DNA of 64,000 bases. It comes from Hirudinaria manillensis (taxonomy: Eukaryota; Annelida; Clitellata; Hirudinida; Hirudinidae). The number at the start of each line of letters is the position of its first letter. Position 1 is the first letter of the stretch. The stretch lies in NCBI GenBank assembly GCA_034509925.1, contig CM067530.1, positions 7,969,501 to 8,033,500 on the forward strand. Reading direction: 5' to 3'. Positions 51,944 to 64,000 of the stretch are shown piece after piece. A program made the position numbers and the translations under genes. The notes under the pieces were generated by a model. That model saw only the letters and a list, made by a program, of their open reading frames with translations, had not been told where the DNA came from and made no database searches.

Positions 51944-54111
51944 AACATTTTTTTTGTCACGGCCAAACTAAATATTAACAATCCATAAATTAGCCATCAT
52001 ATAATGTCTCACAAATTTTTAAGTTGCATTTAAAAATTTCTTGCGTCACATTTTATCACATGTAGTTGTTTTTTGTTAGGCATTTACAAATAGGAAAAGT
52101 TTGTAAATGTTCTTGAGTGACGCACAAGACATCTTTCGAGTTTGACTGTCTTCTTAACGAAATTGCATAATCCTTTAACTTAATGGTACAGGTCAGGGGA
52201 GCCGGCCGACAAAACTTAAGACCCTTAAAAATAAAAAATACGATCACGTATAATCGAAAACAAATTTTAAAGATATTTCGTGCCGTGGGGCTAGTTGCAG
52301 CCCACGTCTTGTCTAAGTTTTAAAAAAAATTTGGCATCCCAGTTCCATTAGTGTAACAGATCGAATTCGATTCTGTTACGTGACGTTAGTATTAACAATA
52401 ACAAAGCGCCCCAGGGTCCAAGCTGAGCTGTCGAGGCTTTTGGACGTGGACAAAGGCTTCGATGCATCAACTTTGTTCGAAACAAATCCAATTTGACAGA
52501 TTATGATTCACGGGTGGCGTACCTTTTAAAACCAGACTTTTTGCGATATTTCTTGTCCTTTTTATTGCTGCTTTTGCTGTTGTTAGATAATAATCGTTAC
52601 TATTATTAATTTATTATTTACATTGGCGAGTTTATTCTTCAGAAGTTCCTAACATGTTTGCTTCGTGCAACTAATTTTTCTTGTTAGTCCTAATTACAGT
52701 AGAAATAATGCATGATAAACGAGGGTAGTCCGGGCTTCTTTTGAAGTCCGCGATTAAAAGTAATTCGGTAATTTAGACGCCTTAAATGCCTAGCACATAT
52801 TTACATTACCCAAAAGCAATTGCAGCCAATACTTTCTCAATCATCTTGTAAGCAATTATACTTGTGATGATCATTCTCATTTAACATTTTTATTATTTGG
52901 ACTAGTGTACCAACATGTACTTGTTTTTATCAGTGGAGCAATCATACTGTAATATTTCGCACTAAGTACGAAACGAGGAAAGCATGGGTCAGATATAAAT
53001 ATTAAAATCAATAAAAGGTTAGGGATGTGATGAAAACTTAAAAAAATTCATTAAGAAGGGAACAACTTGATTTACTTGAGCGACCATCGGAAACTAATAT
53101 TAGCAGACAAAAGGGCAGGCAAAACAAGTCATCAATCATTCATATAACCATAAATTTGTTTCTTTATTTGTATCTTTGGTTCGAATGCATCTGGTTGCAA
53201 GTCAACTTTAGTAGTCTGACCGCAAGACCGCCTATTTTTTGAGTCTCCAAACAGCATTGTTGTGGGCTTTAATTAAAGCCAGTTATTACAAAGTTCCAAG
53301 GGAAATAAAATCTAAGCCGATCCATTAAATGATGAATTTCGCAATTAATAATAATAATAATTTACGTTTTTAATAATTATGTAATATAATAAATTAATAT
53401 TGTAATATATAATAACAACAATAATAATTAGTATTATTGTTACAAAATATTGTCTCAAAAATTTCGAACACTGCTATGTTCAATATGATGGCTAAAATGA
53501 GATCCATATTTAAGCAGTTCTTCAATCCATCAGTGATTAAAAGTAATGAATATCTTAGGTTGGTGTAAATATGTTAAATATTAAATTTCGATTAATCAAA
53601 CTTTAAATTTAATTGAAGTCTTTTTGTCGACATTCTACTTATTTTTCTATGCTGCCTTCATCGACCAACGATTGCCCAGTTAGCCCGCTTTTTCCTACAG
53701 TTTTGCCTGTGATTTCATTGAAAATGCCTTACTTATTCAAATGTATAAGTAGTTTAATGCTAACGTTCTCATAAAAGCATTAAACAGCTTCACAAGCAGT
53801 TTCCCAAGGCTTTTCCGTTTCATGGGATGTCACGGCTGAGATGTGGAAATCACACAGAAATGCAGAAATTTGTTCTCCACATGTACAATATCTTCTTTAC
53901 AAACATGGAAGTTAATTTCACGAAGTCGGACTAAAAAATACTCAACCATTTCTTGGAAGCGTTCATAAATACCTAACTCATGATGTTCAATATTACGACA
54001 GAACACTAAATACAAACTAAACTTTGGAATCGTATGGTACAGTTAAACACGAAGAGCATCTTGAAATGTACACATTGGCAGACACTGTCCATGATCAAAG
54101 CAGGCCTTCTG
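51944..54111. other. Spacer between calumenin and ephrin
   Basis: About 2.2 kb of AT-rich DNA between the converging 3' ends of calumenin (+) and ephrin (-). It contains AAT/ATT tracts at 53348-53450 and a 27-bp palindrome at 52353. No coding exon or RNA gene was recognised; the ends should hold the two 3' UTRs. Confidence 0.5.
52353..52379. repeat. 27-bp near-perfect palindrome
   Basis: Arms GTAACAGA and TCTGTTAC enclose the self-complementary TCGAATTCGA, with one extra T on the right. It is followed by GTGACGT. Confidence 0.7.
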
Positions 54112-55371
54112 CTACCTATTAAACCAGAGGGAAAGTGTGAAAAGCGTTGTGAGGAGATAATTTGTTGGCCAATTCCCCTGAGACGCGTCTGACAGACTTG
54201 ACAGCAAATCGTGCTTCGGCATCAACGGAGTCACTAGGTTCCTGTTACGCTTTCTCCAGAGAATATCTGAAAAATATAATTTAATAATTCCGCGTTATGT
54301 CACGTCTTTTTTTTTTTTATTTATTCTTCGTAAATTTAAGGAAAATTTATTTGTAAAAATTCATCTTGAGACGTTTAAGAAGTTAGCGATTTCTCGTCGA
54401 CTTCTGAAATGCACTTTTCTATACACGTGAAAACAGAGTCCATGAGATAGAAATGTGACAAAATTGAATCAGGCCAGACACTTAAAGCTGATCTGTACAA
54501 ATTGAATGGAAAAAAGCTTTTTGCTTAAAAGGCAGCAAGATAATCCCCTCAGTTGAGCACTAGTAAATCAAAAAGCGCGAGAAATTTGACATCATTATGT
54601 TTATCTTGGGGGGCAGTAGCAACCAGGTAGATTAGGGAACGTACTATGAGATTTGTAAGATGTTGAGGACTTGTGAGACTGGGACTTGCCGTGTCTGGAA
54701 GTGGCAGAAACGTGTACCGATTGGTGATGAAGTCTGCCGTGACTCGAAGCTGTAAGAAAATCGAACATGATTTAATACTCGTAAAGGATTTTAAGTAAAT
54801 TGTTCCTTACAAAGACGGACGCAGTCGGTTGTAGGGGTGGATGTAATAAATAAAATATGGCTCGCAGATGGCCGTAATGGGACAGAAGTAGTAGGAAATT
54901 AGCAGCAATAGAAGCACGGATCGGCAGAGGAAGACAATAAAACATGCCCTCTTGCGACGAGATCAGCAGGTCGGTCGTCAAAAATCTATAGGAACGAAAA
55001 ATCTGAATGCGTCGAACTTGCATTTCTATATTCTTTTTGCGAGTACAAACATCTAAATGATTTTTATTCAATTCGAGACTCGCAGCGGGACAGAAAGCCA
55101 ACGAAAAGATTGACAACTCTTGGCTTATCCTCGACTACTGAATCGAATATGAAATCCGAAATAGGAGAATTTGACGCGACGATGGAGCCTGCATGCAAGC
55201 GGGAATAGGAAATCCATTGGGAGTTAATTCAAGGCAAAACTGTGTCATTCGGTACAAAGTTCCTTAGCATGGAGAAATAATGCTCTACGTTACCAGATCA
55301 TTAAGTTTAGCACCGTTCCAACGATGCATGTCTACTTCGTGTGGAATCTTTCCTAAGACACATTTTCCACA

Positions 55372-55409
<38 letters not shown>

Positions 55410-58400
55410 TATACACAGACACAGAAGTTTACAACTCGCCTTTGAGGCCAGTAAAGCTAAAACGCCTACACTACTTACTACATTGCTTCGAGTGAGTTTA
55501 TTATGACTGGCCTCTTTTTGAGAAGTCACAACAATCTGGAATGATTTACGTCCGAAAAAGTATTTCGAGAGCAGACGTTCCATCGAAGACCGGTCCAGTC
55601 ATCGTAAAGCAATGAATTCGAGTCCTAATATTTGGTTAACCTGCTTCTCGTGAAAGCAGATTCAGAGGATCGAATACGTCAGAGAGATGGATAGTCGGAT
55701 GGATGCCTGACAGAGCACAATCACAACAAGAATGTGCTGTGAAAAATTGCCAACAACAGCAAATTAGACTCGCTTCCGAAGCGTAATCGAAATATCAATG
55801 GAAGTAGAAGCATCTTTGTTTTGTTTCGATGGCATTATCAATTGTATTATTAATCATATTATTTATTTCATTATCAATTGTATTATTAATCATATTATTT
55901 ATTTCATTGCGGGCTACCAACCGCTACTATTGCTAATGAGTGACCTAGTAATAATAGTTTAAGCATTCTTAACCCACGTTTCAATGTTATTAGTAGGAAG
56001 GTACCAACGATTGTTAAGTTTGCTCTGCTGATGGTACGTTGTTTGCAATGGAATTCTTTTTAAAAAAACATGAACAAATCTTATTGTTGGGTGTTGAATA
56101 TTTTAGTTTTTTTGTGAAGATAACAAAGAGCTTGCAGTTTCCAATACAAAACGCATCGTCTCAAGAAACTGATTAAACGTTCTTCAGTTTATCAAAGAGG
56201 CTGTTAAGGGTTGGACATCGTTATCAGGAATAATGAAACTTCTAAATTAAGTTCCCGATCTGTCATTTACGGATTATTCATCAAAATTAAAGAAGAGAAA
56301 ATGCTGCCATCTCAATTGCTGGGAAGTTGTGAGAACAGCTTCCCAAAGAACAAACAGCAGATCAGAGGAATTAGTCAAATGCGTCTGCTGAAAATAGCTT
56401 GAAATAAACTTTACAAACAAAAATAGGGTCACTGTAAATAAATAAATGTTAAACAATAATTAATTAATAATAAATAATTAATAATATTATAACTATTACT
56501 AATAAGTTAATGATTGTTATATTAATATAATTTGAGATTTCCTACTCAATACTTGGAATTTTACTAAAAACATTTCTTCATCCACGTAAGGCCCAGATCA
56601 CGATACGCGGATTTGTTTAAGATCAATCGAAGCAATTTAAACGGCCGAATAAAGATGATGAAATTATCAAATATTATCTGATGAGGATGAACAAATCGAC
56701 CTGAAATATAAATAAATAAATAGATAAATGAATAAATAAATAGAAATGTTGATAAATAAATAAACAAATAAATCAAATAAATAAATCAGTCTGAAGCGAG
56801 AAACTGCTTGTTAGTGAAAAGTGGACAAGAATTTAATTGGCAGGGAGAGATTAGGACGAGTTTGTCTTGTTTTTTAGTTAAGAGCACTTGGGAGCGTCCT
56901 TAGATACGAGTTTTGTTTTGATCCGCGCGGACTTATTGACATCGAGATCACGCTACTTCGTTAGAAAGATTTGAAACTACGTGAGAAAATGATCTTTAGA
57001 ACAACAGATGCCAACTCAATGTTCCAATGTTTTCTCCTCGTTTCCACCGAGAAAGACAAAGAATATTCCTCGCCTTTAAAAAAAAAAAAACTAAGCCGTC
57101 CTAATTGTGCCATTAAATAGTTAAAACTTTTTTTAAAAATTTAACCATTAAGATGTTAAATGATCAAATTGCACTGGGATTATTATTATTTTTTTTTGTA
57201 TGAATTCGCTCATTTTTATGTCAAATCAAAGAGCTAAAAGTGGAGTCTTCGAAAATCCCCAACATCGCATGTATAACATAAGTCGACTTCTTGTTAGAAA
57301 CATCTTTGTTTTATCTCGATTGCATTATCAATTGTATTATTAATCATATTATTTATTTAATTGTAATCGGATATATAAAACGGTAGGCAATCGAACGCGA
57401 TTGAAGTTTTGATTGATGATTGATTGTTGACCATACACACACAAACACACAAAAAGTTGAAACTCACTCGTCAATTGACAACAGACGCTGACAATGAGCT
57501 TCATGTGGTTGGCGTGGCAGGCACCAAGATGCATGTTCATCAGACCATCGTACTGACCTGTAGATGTCGCTGAAAGAAAAAAAGAGAAAATAAAAACGAA
57601 AAGAAAATATTTTCAGGTAAAAATACAATTAATTCTTTGTGAAGAAATATATTTAAGAATTGTTGGCTTCCTCGCCAGGAAATGAGATGGAACCCGAGAA
57701 GCTCAAATAACCAATTTTTCATGACAGGAACTAAATTAATAGGAAGCTTTCGAAAAATGTTTCAACTCACGCCAAGAAGATTAAATGCGACCAAAATCAC
57801 AGCGAGTGTCAGAGGATTACTATTTCCGACATCGAGTCTGTCTCATTTGTTGCAACTCCAACAAATCCAACGACGAAATCAACACTTCAATCGCCCATTT
57901 CTAGGTCTAGGAATTTCAACAAAGAGATGAGGAGGGGGAGGCCAAGCCCGTGGCTGCACCTTCCCCCCTGGCTACATAATTGGCCAAGTAAGTCATCTAT
58001 TGACCAATTTTTTGCTTAAATAATTTTCAAGACCAAATCGAACAAGATTGGTCGCTTGGAAGTGTGCAATTCGCCACTCGGTAAATAAATCCCTGGTCTG
58101 GACTGCCTTTGTTTGGATAAAAGTTATAAATGAATCAATTTAACGCCAGCTGTCTGGTATTGGTCACTCATTGAAGAGCGTATCGACACAAGTACCTCGC
58201 ACACTCAACGCTGAGAGGCATAAAGAACCAGTTACTGATGCCGTCCATACAATTATATCATCACTTTGCAACATGTCTAGAGATCATCAATCAACCCAGG
58301 TCGACGTATTCATCATCATCGTTGCCATCACTTATGAACTTATAAACCAAAAGCAATTCTCTTCGGTATCACTCATGTATTATCACGATAAGGTATCATC

Positions 58401-60478
58401 ATAAATACCGTCGTCGTCATCATCATCATCATTATCATCATCATTGTCGTCGTCATCGTCGCCGTCATCATTTCTCCGAGTCAGAGTCACTTGGAGTTTT
58501 GCAATCAGGGACCCCCATCACGGATGCATTAGAAATTTTATTGTTCCTCCTCCAACTGACATCTCTCGATATCTTGCCGAAACAGTTGCTTATCATCGGC
58601 TTTTATCAACTTTCATTGCTCCGACAGAGACTTGGCGACTCCTCTGCAAATCGAGGACAGTTTTTGCAAGCAAAGGACTCAAGAGGACGACATAGAGAGA
58701 GAAAGAAGGAACGCGATTAAAAAGACAAATTCGAAGAAATTCGTGTCACGGCCACCTCATTAAGGCCGATGTAATAATTGGTCGCTGAAACAATTAGAAA
58801 CGTTCAGAGAGAAAAGAGACTGCCAGTCCAACCCCTGTGTTGCGATGGAAATCCAAAAAGAGGTTTTATCGGGTATAGCGTTTTAATGATGTAAATAAAT
58901 AAATTAATTAATTAAGAAGTAATAATAATAATAATAATTATTATTATTATTATATATATTAATAATAATAATAATTATTATTATTATTAAGTATTAATAT
59001 GTATATACATATTATATTGTATTACAGTATTTATATTATTCTAATAATGACAATTATTATTATAGCTAAATATTATAAACAATAAATATTACAGCTAATG
59101 GATTGCGAAACGTATTGTTTTAAAATGAATAAAACTTTATTATAAATAAATTAAAACCGTGAACAGAGAATCGAATTCCGTCGACCACTCACTTATGAAG
59201 TAATACCTGCCACCAGGTACAAATTCAGGAACATTTGGAATGGCCTGGAAAGACTCGAAGAGGAGAGTGAATCTCTTCTTCTGGAGAGGATTGCTGCAGT
59301 TTAGGATCGTAATCGGGACGTCCTTGTCGCCGATGTAACAAGTCCTGTAGTTTTTCTCCTTTACCTTTCGAATGTTTTTTTTTGTGTCAGTTTTTGTGAG
59401 ATTTGTTGAAAAAAACAAATTAAAATGAAAAATAAAACAAAATAAAATAAACATTGCACTTTGAGACAACGGCTCCTTTATAAAGCCACCTTATTTACTC
59501 GGTCGGAGAGCTATTTTTGGAGACTCTCGATTGAAGTTAACCTGCCGACGACATCGACTCTATATTCTCTCAGAGACAATCATTTCGAAATTTGAATTTA
59601 AATTCGCGCCGAACTCGGGCCAAGAAAAGGAATCATTTTCTTATATTCAAAAGAAAAACAAAAACAAAACATTGAAAACATTGCAAACATTTTGGAAGAT
59701 ACAATTTTAATGGCAACAAAAAAGGTGACACTTGAAAGGCCAGTGGTTCTCACAGAAGCAATTTATAGGTCTCAAAACATTGGAGCGCAGATCAAAGATA
59801 ACCTACATAGGCAGACGCTTAAACTCAAAAGACTTGTTACTCAAAGTTTGTTGATTGTTTTTGCAACGATTCCGTCAGCGTTCGAAATAAATTCGATGCA
59901 CAGCTGTTTTCAAGCATTTGATCCGAGGACGACATTCATTGGCACTAGATCATCATCATCATCATAATCATCGTCATAATCATAATCATCATCATCATCA
60001 TCGTGACCACCGACCAAAGACAATTGATCTTATTATTGGCAATCATTTTTCCAACGAAAGCATCTCTAAAAACCTGATATACGATGTAGTATTCGATGTT
60101 CGAACTTTTCAGATCCTCGTAGAATGGACAGATGAAGTCTATCTCATCGTTCAGACTCACTTCTATCAAGTGACTGTTTTTGCTCGATTTAAATCTAAAA
60201 TCAATCAATTAAAGAATCTCCAATCGTTATACAGCACAAATTCAAATGTTATTTAATGTAAACGCTTCCAAAGGATAAAATAAGTTTAAAGTCGCTTGTG
60301 AATGCAAGCTATGAATGTCTTGGAATTTCTATGCCATTGACTGAACAAATGAAGAGAAATCTAACACATAATTTGAAGAATTCCAATAAACCGGTGCCAG
60401 AGTCAAGGCGATGACGATTTTCGAATTGAAGAAAAGATTTTGCAGGAACACAACGTAAGAGACGAGGATGGTATTCAT
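54112..60478 (-). CDS. Ephrin, GPI-anchored type (Eph receptor ligand)
   Basis: A cell-surface ligand for Eph receptor tyrosine kinases, used in contact-dependent guidance. Six exons join in phase: 60478-60366, 60194-60074, 59364-59193, 57557-57468, 54749-54645 and 54266-54112. There is a hydrophobic N-terminal signal, then the receptor-binding domain: PVYWNSSNYVF, IEVSLNDEIDFICPFYE, EYYIVYQVKEKNYRTCY, ITILNC, RFTLLFESFQAIPNVPEF, YYFI, DGLMNMHLGACHANHMKLIV. The four conserved cysteines are present. A Ser/His-rich spacer follows (HHQSVHVSATSRHGKSQSHK), then a basic stretch WRKRNRN. It ends in a hydrophobic tail NYLLTTLFTLSLWFNR with no cytoplasmic domain. This suggests GPI attachment, as in ephrin-A, although invertebrate ephrins do not map onto the A/B split. 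About 240 residues. The last two exons rest on splice sites and phase rather than strong similarity. Confidence 0.85.
55371..55408. repeat. CA dinucleotide repeat in ephrin intron
   Basis: (CA)n of about 18 units. The Cys/Val frame opposite is an artefact. Confidence 0.92.
55809..55905. repeat. 36-bp direct repeat, two tandem copies, in ephrin intron
   Basis: A 36-bp unit beginning ATTATCAATTGTATTATTAA occurs twice head to tail at 55834-55869 and 55870-55905. Its preceding CATCTTTGTTTTGTTTCGAT is also found at 57301. Confidence 0.8.
57301..57361. repeat. Third copy of the ephrin-intron repeat
   Basis: CATCTTTGTTTTATCTCGAT followed by the same 36-bp unit, 1.5 kb from the tandem pair and in the same orientation. 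Close identity over 60 bp indicates a dispersed or duplicated element. Confidence 0.75.
58405..58470. repeat. CAT/CGT trinucleotide array
   Basis: (GTCGTCATCATC)n in a large ephrin intron. Confidence 0.88.
59949..60006. repeat. CAT trinucleotide array
   Basis: An interrupted (ATC)n array in the ephrin intron, just downstream of exon 2. It gives poly-His and poly-Met frames. Confidence 0.9.
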
Positions 60479-63400
60479 ATCTTTTCTAAACTCTACGCGG
60501 ACATCATAAGACGCTTTCTCCTCCTTCAGAGTTTCTGACTTTAATAAGCCTCAATTTATACGGATATCCAAAAGAAAGTGCGGGCATGGCGTGAGTTTCC
60601 GAGAACAACCGAACTGATTGAACGGCGAATTGACTCTGCGACCTCTTTCATGCCGTGAGGAGGCGAGACGTGCCTCTAAAGTTTTTAAGTTCACTTAAAA
60701 CTTAAAACTAGTCGAAAGTCAAGAGATTAGACAAACAGAAAGCTTGACACTTATGAGAAAGGCGCTTCTCTCGTACGATCGGTTAGGCAAACATGAACCG
60801 AACAGTAGTGCAGGGTGAAATGGCTTTATATGGCAGGCGTCGCATGTTCCCAGGCAAATAAAGCGCGGATTTCTCTCGACTAGATTCACTTCTTTTGATA
60901 TTATTTGAACTTAGAAGGTTCCAAGAAATCCAGAAAGGGTCTTCCAGTCATCTTTTCTCACGTTTTTTTTTTGAGCTTTGAAGCTAATTTGAGATCTAAA
61001 AAAGATCGCACTTAATGTTCTCAAACTCATAAAGTTCGTATTGAACGAGAGAAAAAGAAGAAGGAAAAATGAAAAAAAAAATTGAAGATAATGAAAAACA
61101 TTTCTCTCGGCTTCGGGAAGCTCAGCGAGATACTAGAGGTCACGTTGGCGCCACAAACTCTTCTGCGGCCACTTTCCATTGGACGAGCGATTGTCTTGAA
61201 ATCTTAACGTTCTCCTTGAATGAAATAATTGTTGCCTTTTGGCAGGTTGTTTTCATACGGGACTATTATTTATGAGAACAATAAGTTCGTAAAATAACTT
61301 CGACGTCTTAAAATCTCCGAGTCAAAGGTTTGTTCGTCTGCCATAACATCTTACGACCTGAAAACTTAAAGAGATTATGGACCGTATTTTCTAAAACCTT
61401 CCCAATGGATCTGTCGAAAGTCTGAGAACGACCTTCATTTTTAAAGTTTTAGCCTCGAGAAATAATGAAAATAATCTCGCCGAGCATTAATTAATTAGCC
61501 CCCGAATTAATTTATTCGTTAGTCAAAATAACGAATTGACCGAATTTCGAACAATGCTTCGTAATTCGCTTATCAACAAGCTTGTTTCCAGCACTCGGTC
61601 GAATGAAATGCCATAAAGATGAGAGTCTTTCTCATCTGCCTTGTTCGGCTTTTTAACTCCTTGCCGACAGTTGAGCAGTTTATTACGATTTTAGTTCGAG
61701 TAAATGTGCCAAAACGTAAGTCGATGAAAACGTGGCCTCAAATTGTTCGCTTTCCATTCCTGGAAACGCTTTGTTTTCGCTGTTCCCAAGAATTTATCGC
61801 AGCGAATGTTCAAACATTTAATACGTTCATTGATTCTCAACTTGAAAATCAAGGTAGCCTATATTTCTTTTTAGCTTCAACCTTTAAGAGTATCTTCTCA
61901 GACAAAGAAAAAACCCCAAAAAATAAAAATTTGTAGGGCATATTTTGCTGTTCTCATTGCAGTTTGAGCCGAACATTCGGTGGTCAGCCAAAGACAATGA
62001 AATTCAAGTATGGGGAATAATAAACAAACGTTTCAAAACGCGATACAATTCGTAAATTATATTTAAATCTTTATTTTTATCTTTAAAAGAAATTAAAAAA
62101 CGTAATTATCTAGTTGTAATAATTAACTTATTCATTCAATATAAATCTAACGGATTAAATGAACCACGTTGACATTTGAGGATTTTTAAAATGAATGAAA
62201 TCCATTAATGGATTAACCCATCAGCGCCAGAAGGGACTTCATGTTTTTATCCAAACCGAGAAAAACGACGTGGTGAAGGCATAAAGTCGCTCCAAGTGTA
62301 ACTTGAATTCTTTTCGTCTTTAAAATCTGTTTTAAAAACAAATTGTTTTCCCCACTGGAAATCGAGAGATGAGTTTGCAATGAAGACAATCATCGGCAAC
62401 AATTAGGTATAACGGTATCTTTTCTTTTTTTAAAATGCCAAATTCTCTCAAAATCTAATTTAATTCTTGTTTATTTAATTTATATTCAAAGAAACACGTC
62501 CATCCGTGAAAACATTGAACATGAAACAATCGCATCCGATCGATTAAAGGCTTGTTTAGAATATTGGGTCAGACAGTTTCACTCTGAGTACAAAGTTTTT
62601 GTAGCGCAATCTATCGAATATTTTAAACAAGTTTTTGGCAAACGTCACTTTAGACTTTAATTGATTCGTACAAAGATCTTATAAAAATTATTATCTTATA
62701 ACAATTAATCTCACGTAATAGGGGCACCTATTTCGACCAATTTTAAAATTCTGGAAATAATCTAAAAGTCATCTTATTAGTAATTTAGGTAACTGATTAT
62801 ATTATTATATGTATTATACATATATATGTATATATATTGAAATCAGCGATATCGTCAAATGTATAAATAAATATGTACGTAATAAAAATATATATATAAC
62901 CATATATATATATACATATATCCATCCACCCATATATACATACTTTAAATATACATACATAACTGACATTCGTATCGTAAAGCAGGTCATCATCCCTGGG
63001 TGGCAAGTTGCACCTGTAAATCATTCAATGTGCCAACGACCTCTCATTTTCTTTATCTTTATGATGCCACACAATTAATCAAACTTCTACACTAATCAGC
63101 TCCAAAGATAATTTTGCAGAATTCAAGAAAATCACGAAATCTAGAGAAAATAGACGAAAATCGGTAAAACCAGCTCAGCTGTTTTGGTATACCTCTTAGG
63201 TTAAAAAGAAATCGTTTGATAATATTCTGACTAATATATGATTATATATTATCAATAATGTTCCGATTAATAATATTCGCACTTCCAAGCGCCAGCGAAG
63301 AATCGCACGGATGCCGTGGGTTGCCAGCCCTCATAAACACATAAAACATCATAAAAGACAAAGTCAAAAGAAATTCAAAATGTTTGCAACCATTTATTAA

Positions 63401-63486
63401 TTTTCGGTCGTGAAAATAATTTATTTAATCCATTTGTGGAACTTCTGAACTGTCGCTGCGCTAATGAAAAGGTAGATGCTCGGAAA
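60479..63486. other. Spacer upstream of ephrin
   Basis: Three kb without a supportable gene. The part next to 60478 should contain the ephrin 5' UTR and promoter. The rest is AT-rich, with a TATATA/CATA array at 62797-62950. The 105-codon plus-strand frame at 61619-61936 has no family features and no splice context. Confidence 0.5.
62797..62950. repeat. TA/CATA-rich array
   Basis: Interrupted (TATATG/TACATA)n over about 150 bp, partly self-complementary. Confidence 0.85.
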
Positions 63487-63556
63487 TCATTGTTTCGACT
63501 CTGTTTCCATGAGAGTATCTTCAAATGTCCCAAAAGAAATTCGCTTTCGTCTGCCT
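63487..63556 (-). CDS. Candidate last exon of a minus-strand gene (partial)
   Basis: A strong acceptor (TTTCTTTTTTTTTCCAG) precedes a frame reading GRRKRISFGTFEDTLMETES, then two residues and TGA. An AATAAA signal follows near 63425. KRISF fits the RVxF-type docking motif of protein phosphatase 1, but such short motifs arise by chance. A second frame is also open through the same stretch, so the reading is not secure. The rest of the gene would lie beyond the right edge. Confidence 0.35.
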
Positions 63557-63848
63557 CTGGAAAAAAAAAGAAAATTAAACCTTTAGAGTAACTTTAGAGT
63601 CATTTAAAAACAAGAACAAGCAGCAATTTGTCGCATAAATTATCAAAATCAATGACGATTTTTAAATCTAGTCGACAGATAAATTGTTGAAAGTACATGG
63701 ATGGGCTATCCATGTATTACGCTTTTTGGTTCTCTCACCAAACATCACTCCCTCAAGAGGTATACTTATCGAGGCACGAAAAGATCACTTGCCTCTCCTT
63801 ATTGTTACAACATCATTCAAAATTCTCGGGCCCAATAGTGCCCAAGCA

Positions 63849-63904
63849 AATAATAATAATAATAACAACAACAACAACAATAATAAAAATAATAATAATA
63901 TCAA
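63849..63904. repeat. AAT/AAC trinucleotide array
   Basis: (AAT)n(AAC)n(AAT)n, about 55 bp; it gives a poly-Asn frame. Confidence 0.92.
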
Positions 63905-64000
63905 TAAGAATCCAACACTGCTATGCTAATAGTGCACCGAGCGGCGCGTACCAAAGCACCAAACTGGACCGAGTAAATCAATTAACATTCCATCAAAACT

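Noticed and set aside
54772-55116. 114-codon minus-strand frame with a membrane-like stretch (GMFYCLPLPIRASIAANFLL)
   Set aside because: Its acceptor would put the ephrin reading phase into a stop, while exon 57468 joins in phase to 54749. The frame lies inside that intron and matches no family I know.
61619-61936. 105-codon plus-strand frame with a hydrophobic N-terminus
   Set aside because: No family resemblance, no supporting neighbours, and the composition follows the AT-rich background.

Overview
The window is animal nuclear DNA. It is AT-rich and full of trinucleotide microsatellites, and its genes are cut into many GT-AG exons, with introns from about 50 nt to several kb. Gene content (Cys-loop anion-type receptor, ephrin, receptor tyrosine phosphatase, cilia protein CFAP52, DREAM subunit LIN37, ER calumenin, Golgi GOLT1, U3 snoRNA) indicates an invertebrate, probably bilaterian. 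A lophotrochozoan is my best guess, but nothing in the sequence settles it. I built the exon models by hand from splice sites, reading phase and recalled family sequences; no search was run.

Layout. 0-1.2 kb (-): part of a Cys-loop ligand-gated channel that continues past the left edge. 1.2-12.8 kb: no gene I can support; microsatellites, a 26-27 bp minisatellite rich in TGTTTAC, a CRE-containing promoter-like segment and one SINE/MITE-like repeat. 12.8-24.6 kb (-): a ubiquitin-specific protease with a RING-like zinc finger inside its catalytic domain and an N-terminal helical region spread over many tiny exons. 25.3-27.4 kb (+): complete LIN37, head-to-head with the protease. 27.7-28.7 kb (-): two tandem U3 snoRNA genes, each with conserved upstream elements and a CTCF-like motif. 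30.4-44.1 kb (-): a receptor protein tyrosine phosphatase of about 38 exons with signal peptide, trefoil, EGF, kringle, three EGF, six FN3, TM, active PTP D1 and inactive D2. 44.9-48.5 kb (-): CFAP52 with a pair of 100-nt exons that look mutually exclusive. 48.8-49.6 kb (-): GOLT1. 50.1-51.9 kb (+): calumenin, head-to-head with GOLT1. 54.1-60.5 kb (-): a six-exon GPI-type ephrin. 60.5-64 kb: mostly spacer, with a possible last exon of another minus-strand gene.

The genes do not form one pathway. They are ordinary neighbours with two compact divergent promoters (USP/LIN37 and GOLT1/CALU). The points most worth a second look are the CFAP52 exon pair, the trefoil-kringle-EGF receptor phosphatase, the RING-in-USP protease and the duplicated U3 locus. 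I found no retroviral or virus-like element, CRISPR array or tRNA that I could support.
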